Positions 57,408 through 64,000 of a DNA stretch of 64,000 nt are shown here, piece by piece. Source of the DNA: Microbacterium sp. MAH-37. GTDB lineage: Bacteria; Actinomycetota; Actinomycetes; Actinomycetales; Microbacteriaceae. The stretch covers positions 1 to 64,000 of the forward strand of contig NZ_WSEN01000004.1 in assembly GCF_009758255.1 (NCBI RefSeq), read 5' to 3'. The notes beneath the pieces were generated by a model. The model was given only the letters and a program-made list of their open reading frames with translations. It searched no databases and was not told the origin of the DNA. Position numbers and translations under genes: made by a program. Each line of letters begins with the position of its first letter. The first letter of the stretch is position 1.

Positions 57408-59591
57408 TCACATCAGCTTGGTGGACTCCAGCGCGCGCAGCATCTTCTGGTTGCCGTGGATGAGTGGCAGGCGCAGCAGCAGCCCGAGCAGCAGCGCCGG
57501 CACGGCGAACAGCGCCAGCCAGCCCAGCTGCACCCAGTAGTCGTTCCGGTAGATGCCGGCGATCGCCGCGCGCATCGCACTCACCGCGTGCGTGGCGGGC
57601 AGCCACGGGCTGATGTTCTGGAACCACTGCGGCAGCACCTGCAGCGGGTAGGCACCACCAGAGCTGGAGATCTGGATCACCAGCAGCAGCACGGACAGCG
57701 CCTTGCCGGCGTTCCCGAACGTGACCACCAGCGTGTAGATGATCAGCATGAAGACCAGCGAGCTCACCCAGCCCGCCAGGATCAGCAGGAACGGATGCTG
57801 CGGCTGTACCTGCGTGAACAGGATGCTGCCCAGGCACACCAGCGAGCTCTGCAGGAAGCCCACGATCGCGAAGATGCCGAACCGGCCGAGGTAGGTCTCG
57901 GCGGGGGAGAGCTGCGGAAGACCGGACGCCTCGTCCTGAGGCGGGTCGACGCGGATCGCCACCGCGGTCAGCAGCGCCCCGACCCACAGCGCGAGCACCG
58001 TGTACAGCGGGGTCATCGCGGCACCGAAGCTCACGACGGAGTACACGGGCACGCGCTCCAGCGCGACGGGCTCTGCCACGAACGTGGCCAGGGCCTGCGG
58101 GTCCTCGCTGATCAGGGTGCGCAGGTCGCTCAGGTCGCCGGTGTCGACCGCCTTCGCCAGTGCGGCGTCGAGCTCGTCGAAGCGGTCGGCGGTCTCGGCG
58201 AGCGAGGCCGAGATTCCCGAGGTCAGAGCCTCGCCCTTCGTGAGGACGCTGCCCAGCGAGTCCGAGCCCGACAGCGACTGCGCCGCGGACGACAGGTCGT
58301 CGCCGATCGAATCGACGTCACGGCCGATATCGGCGAGTGTGGAGGCGAGGGCATCGAGCTTGGGCTGCAGGCTGGTCTTGAACTCCTTGCCGGCGTCCTG
58401 CACCGCCGCCTTCGCCTGGGCGATCAGCTTCGTGATCTCGGCGTGCGTGGCCTGGCGCTCGGCGTTGCCGGCGACGATCTGCGAGGCCGCGTCGTCGAGC
58501 CGCACCTGCAGTGCCTGCTCGCGCGCGATTGCGGCATCGATCCGTGAGATGGCCGAGTCGAAGGCATCCAGCGCGCTGTCCGGCAGCAGCGGCCGCACGT
58601 TGTTCACGAGGTCGTCGCGCACCTTCTGCTGCTGGTCGATCTGGGTCTGCACGCGCGCCCCGATGGCGCGCAGCGCGTCGGCCGAGCTCGCCGACTGCGC
58701 GTCCAGGGAGGCGAAGACCTCGTCGACGCTGTCGGCCACCGCCTGGTAGCTGTCGGCCGTGGCCGACAGGGCCGTGCCGAGCGCGGAGGTGGTGGTCGAG
58801 AGCGTCTGCTTCAGCGCCTTCGCCGCCTGCTTGCCGTCGCTGATCGCGCCGGTCGCGCTGCGCAGGGTGTCGGCGGAGGAGGACGCCAGACCGGAGGCGC
58901 TGTCGACCAGCGGCCGGCTGGACTCGATCAGCGAGGTGAACATGTCGGCCGTAGACGATCCCGCCCGCAGCTGCGCGGCGACCGAGGCGACGTGCGCCTG
59001 CAGTCGCGACAACGCGGCCTGCGTGTCGGCGTCATCGAGGTACGACGACAGCGAGGTGATGATGTTCAGCCCGGCCTCGCTGAGCGTCTCGGTGAAGACC
59101 TCGTTGATGCTCGTGGAGACCTCGCCGGCGCCCTGCTCTGTGATCTTCGGGGCGAGCGCGTTCTTCTTCTCATTCGTGTAGTACTCGATGCGGGTCGGCT
59201 CGGAGCCGCTCGCGTAGAAGGTCATCATGTCGGCGCTGAACGTGGGCGGCAGCACGATCGCGGCGTAGTACTCGCCCGAGCGCGTGCCGTCGATCGCGTC
59301 GGCCTTCGAGGTGAACACCCAGTCCAGATCGTCGTTGGCGCGCAGCGCCGACAGCACCTGGTCGCCGACGTTGAGACGGATCGGCACCAGGTCGCTCTGG
59401 TAGCCCTCATCGACGCTCGCGACGGCCACCTTCAGGTTCTTGGTGTTCTCGAACGGATTCCAGCTCGCGATCACGTTGAACCACGTGAACAGCGAGGGGA
59501 TCACGACCAGCCCGAACAGCACGATGACGGCCATGACGCTGCTGGTCGCGCGGCGCAGGTCGAAGCGGAGCACGGCGAGGATGTTCTTCAC
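57408..59591 (-). CDS. YhgE/Pip domain protein, second of a pair
   Basis: The product is 727 residues. The N-terminus has one membrane segment (about 18-38) followed by the Pip-family stretch RFDLRRATSSVMAVIVLFGLVVIPSLFTWFNVIASWNPFENTKNLKVAVASVDEGY. A long extracytoplasmic helical region (about 150-470) is rich in Ala, Asp and Ser. Five C-terminal membrane segments follow, including VGFLQSSLVCLGSILFTQ and ILLVIQISSSGGAYPLQVLPQWFQNISPWLPATHAVSAMRAAIAG, typical of YhgE/ABC-2-like proteins. The family includes phage-infection protein Pip and type VII-associated EsaA. It overlaps the upstream homologue by 4 bases. Confidence 0.87.
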   Translation of the reverse strand: MKNILAVLRFDLRRATSSVMAVIVLFGLVVIPSLFTWFNVIASWNPFENTKNLKVAVASVDEGYQSDLVPIRLNVGDQVLSALRANDDLDWVFTSKADAIDGTRSGEYYAAIVLPPTFSADMMTFYASGSEPTRIEYYTNEKKNALAPKITEQGAGEVSTSINEVFTETLSEAGLNIITSLSSYLDDADTQAALSRLQAHVASVAAQLRAGSSTADMFTSLIESSRPLVDSASGLASSSADTLRSATGAISDGKQAAKALKQTLSTTTSALGTALSATADSYQAVADSVDEVFASLDAQSASSADALRAIGARVQTQIDQQQKVRDDLVNNVRPLLPDSALDAFDSAISRIDAAIAREQALQVRLDDAASQIVAGNAERQATHAEITKLIAQAKAAVQDAGKEFKTSLQPKLDALASTLADIGRDVDSIGDDLSSAAQSLSGSDSLGSVLTKGEALTSGISASLAETADRFDELDAALAKAVDTGDLSDLRTLISEDPQALATFVAEPVALERVPVYSVVSFGAAMTPLYTVLALWVGALLTAVAIRVDPPQDEASGLPQLSPAETYLGRFGIFAIVGFLQSSLVCLGSILFTQVQPQHPFLLILAGWVSSLVFMLIIYTLVVTFGNAGKALSVLLLVIQISSSGGAYPLQVLPQWFQNISPWLPATHAVSAMRAAIAGIYRNDYWVQLGWLALFAVPALLLGLLLRLPLIHGNQKMLRALESTKLM

Positions 59592-62389
59592 TTCTGCTCC
59601 TCCTCATCGTCGGTCTCGGTTTCGGGCTCCGGCTCCTCGGCAGGATCCGACTCTTCACCGGGATCCGGCTCGAAGAGCTCCTCGAGGACGACCGTGTCGT
59701 CGTCCGGCTCGGCGTCGGCTTCCGGCTCGGGCCGTTCGAGCACCGCCGTCGCGGTGGTCGCGGGTCCGACGGCGGAGGCGCTCGCCGCAGCATCCGTCTC
59801 CTCCGGCGCGCCGTGCGGTGCGTCGTCGTGCAGGATCCCGGCGCCGGTCGTCTCGTCGACCAGCGCCTGGCGCAGATCGGCCTCGGGCATCGCGCCCAGC
59901 TCGGACGCCTGTTCGATGCTCTGCTTGATGTACTCCAGCGTGACCAGCGCGGCGATGAGGATCAGGCACCACAGCGCCCACAGGCCGAGCATCGACGCCT
60001 TGGCGCCAGGCAGCAGCCAGGCAGCGACGCCGATCACGGCCATCACGGCGACGCCGATGATCAGGGTGAGCCGCAGCCGGGTCGGATAGTGCTCGGTGAA
60101 CCGCCGTGCGCGCGCGGCGTTCTCGGCGCGGAAGCCGTCGCCGTCGGTCAGCGCACGGATGATCTGGGGCGTGCTGCGGCGGCCGACGATCTGCACGTCC
60201 TCGCTGACCAGCAGCCGGCTCTCGGCCAGCTTGCGGTTGAAGAGCAGCGCGAAGTTGCCCAGCCGCCGTCGCAGGAACAGACCCAGCACGAAGGCCAGCA
60301 CGACGAACACGGCGAGCGTGCCCATGGCGCGCCACCAGGCTCCGTCGTAGAAGCCGCTGATCGTCTCGCGGAGCGCGTCGATGCCGTAGGTGAACGGCAG
60401 GAACGGGTACAGGCTGCGGAAGAAGTCCGGCATCATCTCGATCGGATACAGACCGGATGCCCCCGGGATCTGGAAGATCACCAGCAGGATGGCCAGCCCC
60501 TTGCCCACATAGCCGAAGACGACCGAGAGCGCATAGATGATGCTGAGGTACGACAGCCCGATGAGCACACTGGTGCCGACGAAGGCGAACGCGTTCGCAG
60601 TCTGCACGCCGATAATCAGGTTGCCGATCGAGACCAGCAGCGCCTGGAAGAACACGATCGCGGCGAACAGCATCCAGCGGCCCATGTACGCCTGGCGCAC
60701 CGTGACGCCTTCGACGCCCTCGGTGTCGACCTCGAGTCGGAAGATGACCATCAGCACGAAGGCGCCGATCCACAGGGAGAGGTTCGTGAACAGCGCCGCC
60801 ATCGCGGAGCCGTACGCCTGCGTCGGGAACATCACGTTCTCGTGCACCTGCACTGGAGAGGCCATGAAGTCGGCGATCTGCTCGGGGTCGAGTCCGCTGA
60901 TCTCGCTGAGCCGTTGCCACAGGTCGGCGGAGCCGAGCGCCAGCACGTCGGTGCGCACCGTGCCGAGGCCCTCCTCGGCGGTGGCGAGGTTGCCGTCCAG
61001 GGCGGTGAGCGCGGTGGTCGTCGAGGCGAGCTGGGACTTCAGTCCGGCGAGCAGGTTCTGCGCCTGCGCCACCTGCGAGCGCTGCGCGCCCACGGCGGCG
61101 GAGAACCCGTCGGCACTGGCCGACAGCGCCGACATCGCCCGGTTCAGGTCGGGGACGTTGTTCATCAGCGCGGCGCGGATGTCACTCGCCGAGGTCGCTG
61201 CCTGCTTGACCGCGGCATCGACCTTGCCGGATGCCGCATCGAGCGACTTCAGGGTGTTCGTGACGTCGCCGTTCAGCGTCTTCAGCTGCTCGAGCACCTG
61301 CTGGTCTGCGGCGTTGCGCTGCTGCAGGGCGTCGATCGCCGCGCGCAGCTTCTGCGCGGCATCCGAGTTCGGGTCGGTCTGATCCAGCGCGGCCTGCAGC
61401 TCGTCGAGCGCAGTGCCGTTGGCCTTGATCACGGCCGTCATGTCGTCGATCGCCGTCCCCACGGCGACGTTCGCCTGCTGCAGACCGGCCGACAGCGTCG
61501 CGATCGAGGCGCTCATCTTGCCGGATGCGTCGGCGAGCAGACCGGCCCCCTCGACGTAGGCGGAGGTGACCTTGTCGGTGACGGTGAGCAGCTCCTGCTG
61601 GGTCTCGGCGGCGAGGGCCTGCGCCTGGGCGATCGACTTCTGCACGTCGGCGAGCGTCCGGTCGACCTTGTCGAGCGTGCCGGCGGCGCTGTCGAGCCTG
61701 CCCTGCGCATCCGTCAGGCCGTTCTGCAGATCCGCGAGACCCGTGCGCGCGGCCGCGACCTTCGCGACCGCGTCGTCCAGCGCGGTGATCGAATCGTCGC
61801 GCGCCTCGGTGAGCCGACCCTCGACGTCGATGCCGGCAGCCTGAAGCTGCTCGGTGATCACCCGCGACACCGTCGAGACGAAGGTGCTGTTGATCTGCTT
61901 GTCGAGCGTGGACGCGCCGACGTCGGTGATCTTCGGGGCGATCGCGTTCGCCTTCTCGTTGACGTAGTACTTCAGCTCGGGCCGGGTGATGTCGCCCGTC
62001 GTGACGCTGAGGAAGTCGCGGCTGAAGTCCGGAGGGATGACGATCGCGGCGTAGCTGTCGCCGCTGCGCACGGCGTCCATCGCCTCGTCCTCGTCGAGGA
62101 ACTCCCAGCCGAGCTGGTGATCCTTCTTCAACTCTGTGACGAGTTCGCCGCCCACGTCGATCGGGCCGGTCAGGTCGGAGGTCGCGCCCTCGTCCTGGTT
62201 GACGATCGCGACGGAGACGTTCTGCGTGTTCGAGTACGGATCCCAGAACGCGACGATGTTGAACCACGCGTACAGCGACGGCGTCACGATGACACCGACG
62301 ATGATGATCCACGCCTTGCTGACGCGGGCGAGACGACCGACGTCGCGGCGGAAGACGGTCCAGGCGTTCGGAGTGCCGACCGAGCTCAT
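59588..62389 (-). CDS. YhgE/Pip domain protein, first of a pair
   Basis: The product is 933 residues. It has the same layout as the downstream partner: an N-terminal segment with WIIIVGVIVTPSLYAWFNIVAFWDPYSNTQNVSVAIVNQDEGA, and a long extracytoplasmic coiled region (about 190-480; many Q, A and S). The C-terminal membrane block reads ILLVIFQIPGASGLYPIEMMPDFFRSLYPFLPFTYGIDALRETISG. It adds a further two membrane segments and an acidic, disordered tail (about 880-933) ending EPETETDDEEEQK. The tail is absent from the partner. The TetR gene overlaps its start by 4 bases, suggesting one regulated unit of three genes. Confidence 0.87.
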   Translation of the reverse strand: MSSVGTPNAWTVFRRDVGRLARVSKAWIIIVGVIVTPSLYAWFNIVAFWDPYSNTQNVSVAIVNQDEGATSDLTGPIDVGGELVTELKKDHQLGWEFLDEDEAMDAVRSGDSYAAIVIPPDFSRDFLSVTTGDITRPELKYYVNEKANAIAPKITDVGASTLDKQINSTFVSTVSRVITEQLQAAGIDVEGRLTEARDDSITALDDAVAKVAAARTGLADLQNGLTDAQGRLDSAAGTLDKVDRTLADVQKSIAQAQALAAETQQELLTVTDKVTSAYVEGAGLLADASGKMSASIATLSAGLQQANVAVGTAIDDMTAVIKANGTALDELQAALDQTDPNSDAAQKLRAAIDALQQRNAADQQVLEQLKTLNGDVTNTLKSLDAASGKVDAAVKQAATSASDIRAALMNNVPDLNRAMSALSASADGFSAAVGAQRSQVAQAQNLLAGLKSQLASTTTALTALDGNLATAEEGLGTVRTDVLALGSADLWQRLSEISGLDPEQIADFMASPVQVHENVMFPTQAYGSAMAALFTNLSLWIGAFVLMVIFRLEVDTEGVEGVTVRQAYMGRWMLFAAIVFFQALLVSIGNLIIGVQTANAFAFVGTSVLIGLSYLSIIYALSVVFGYVGKGLAILLVIFQIPGASGLYPIEMMPDFFRSLYPFLPFTYGIDALRETISGFYDGAWWRAMGTLAVFVVLAFVLGLFLRRRLGNFALLFNRKLAESRLLVSEDVQIVGRRSTPQIIRALTDGDGFRAENAARARRFTEHYPTRLRLTLIIGVAVMAVIGVAAWLLPGAKASMLGLWALWCLILIAALVTLEYIKQSIEQASELGAMPEADLRQALVDETTGAGILHDDAPHGAPEETDAAASASAVGPATTATAVLERPEPEADAEPDDDTVVLEELFEPDPGEESDPAEEPEPETETDDEEEQK

Positions 62390-63003
62390 TCAGCGACCTC
62401 CGCGATGTCGGGATGTGCTGCCAGCAGACTATCCGCCTCGCGCCAGGAAAGGCCGGCGATGCTCAGCACTGTGCGGACCGCCACATCCGCGGCGCCCGCG
62501 CTCGCGGCATCCGTCCTCGCCACGACCGTGCGGGCCATCTCCTCGATCAGCCGCGCGACGGTGGGCGCCGCGAGATCGGTGCGGAAGCTGCCGTCCTCCT
62601 GGCCGCGGCGCACGAGTGCGGCGACCGCGCGGCGCAGCGGTGCGAGCGCTTCGGCCGTGTGCTCGACGTGCGCTTCGTCGAGGGCGAGCACGGCGGCGAA
62701 CTGCACGTGCGCGGCTTCCTGCCAGAGACGCGTCGCCAGCCGCGCGAGCGCGAGGCGCGAGTCGGTGTCGGTGATCGACTCGGCGATGGCATTGAAGCGC
62801 TGCGCTCCGGTGACGATCAGCTCGCGGATCAGGGCGTCGCGGTCGTCGAAGTGACCGTACAGCGTGCGGCGGGAGAGACCGGCTGCACGGGCGATCACGT
62901 CGACCGACGCGTGCGGGTCGGTCGCGAGCGCCGTGCGGGCCGCGTCGAGGATGCCGGCGCGGTTCGCACGGGCATCGCTGCGGGGCACACGGGCGGTGGT
63001 CAT
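62386..63003 (-). CDS. TetR/AcrR family repressor of the YhgE/Pip pair
   Basis: The product is 205 residues. The N-terminal helix-turn-helix reads ILDAARTALATDPHASVDVIARAAGLSRRTLYGHFDDRDALIRELI. The ligand-binding C-terminal region is helical with little conserved sequence. It overlaps the first Pip gene by 4 bases. A perfect palindrome, TGCACAA-TG-TTGTGCA, spans the -35 of its leaderless promoter. Autorepression and induction by a membrane or drug signal are likely. Confidence 0.88.
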   Translation of the reverse strand: MTTARVPRSDARANRAGILDAARTALATDPHASVDVIARAAGLSRRTLYGHFDDRDALIRELIVTGAQRFNAIAESITDTDSRLALARLATRLWQEAAHVQFAAVLALDEAHVEHTAEALAPLRRAVAALVRRGQEDGSFRTDLAAPTVARLIEEMARTVVARTDAASAGAADVAVRTVLSIAGLSWREADSLLAAHPDIAEVAE

Positions 63004-63010
63004 GTGTTCC

Positions 63011-63039
63011 AGTGTACAAACCTGCACAATGTTGTGCAA
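63011..63039 (-). promoter_or_regulatory. Leaderless promoter with TetR operator
   Basis: On the minus strand, TTGCAC (63034-63039), a 17-base spacer and TACACT (63011-63016) place the start at about 63003-63004, on the ATG. The palindrome TGCACAA-TG-TTGTGCA (63023-63038) overlaps the -35 and most of the spacer, and should block RNA polymerase when bound. Confidence 0.75.
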
Positions 63040-63126
63040 GTTAATCCTCCTTCGAATCGCTCAACTGGTCCCTCTCGGGCCTCAGATGGGGTCAATTGCG
63101 CGATTCGAATCGAAGGGGGGGAACGA

Positions 63127-63165
63127 CGAAGGGCGGATGCCGCAGTCCGCAGCATCCGCCCTTCG
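63127..63165. terminator. Hairpin after argG
   Basis: A perfect 14-bp stem (63127-63140 with 63152-63165) has an 11-base loop. It lies 13 bases after the argG stop. The minus-strand side ends in GTCGTTC, so the T run is weak. Confidence 0.7.
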
Positions 63166-63177
63166 TGAGACTTCGTA

Positions 63178-64000
<823 letters not shown>

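Noticed and set aside
54292..57540. Open frame over 1000 codons on the plus strand opposite the penicillin acylase gene
   Set aside because: It is antisense to a well-supported gene, with low-complexity R/V/H-rich translation and no domain.
59813..62854. Long open frame on the plus strand opposite the first YhgE/Pip gene
   Set aside because: Antisense to a confident gene; the translation is rich in R, Q, H and D with no family pattern.

Overview
The window comes from a high-GC actinobacterium, most likely Microbacterium or a close relative in the Microbacteriaceae (inference from gene content and style). The signs are very GC-rich third codon positions, frequent GTG starts, many 1-4 base start/stop overlaps, several promoters whose -10 box ends 6-7 bases before the start codon (leaderless mRNAs), an actinobacterial NucS mismatch endonuclease, and two tandem copies of a GGTCGCTGAGCTTGTCG-type repeat. 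No rRNA, tRNA, IS element, prophage or CRISPR array was seen.

Layout. 1-308 has no confident gene and ends in a 20-bp-stem terminator. 309-4764 holds a PF05704-type glycosyltransferase, VanZ-like, ASCH and SHOCT proteins, then an operon of a YtrA-type GntR repressor with an ABC ATPase and permease, behind a promoter that contains a perfect operator. 4796-6352 is an SLC13-type anion transporter. 6353-6924 is non-coding and unusually rich in consecutive hairpins, several with C-rich loops, ahead of a cold-shock gene (6925-7131). 7201-8960 is a chromosomal ParM-like actin with a small ParR-like DNA-binding partner. 9048-12759 carries a HAD phosphatase, a DUF389 membrane protein with a structured leader, an AI-2E family transporter and nucS.

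12783-21432 is carbohydrate-related: a serine hydrolase and LacI regulator divergent from an Lpl-type ABC importer (two permeases and a lipoprotein), then a divergent MFS/LacI pair around a perfect operator. A polytopic membrane protein follows (21501-22988). 23080-29344 is a complete Mrp Na+/H+ antiporter operon in which mrpA and mrpB are fused.

29391-52467 looks like a glycan-utilisation locus. It has an FAD oxidoreductase and GH2 beta-galactosidase; a secreted modular clan-A glycosidase with carbohydrate-binding modules; an uncharacterised 631-residue protein; a LacI repressor; an ABC sugar importer without an ATPase gene; a GH92 alpha-mannosidase; two alpha/alpha-barrel lyase-like proteins, one clearly heparinase II/III family; and an MFS exporter or permease. 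Three related 18-bp palindromes sit at the promoters of the three transcription units. The model is extracellular cleavage, import, then cytoplasmic trimming; the substrate is not known.

52579-64000 holds a class II Fic protein, an alpha/beta hydrolase, a penicillin-acylase family enzyme, two YhgE/Pip proteins in an operon with a TetR repressor, and the 3' part of argG, cut by the window edge.
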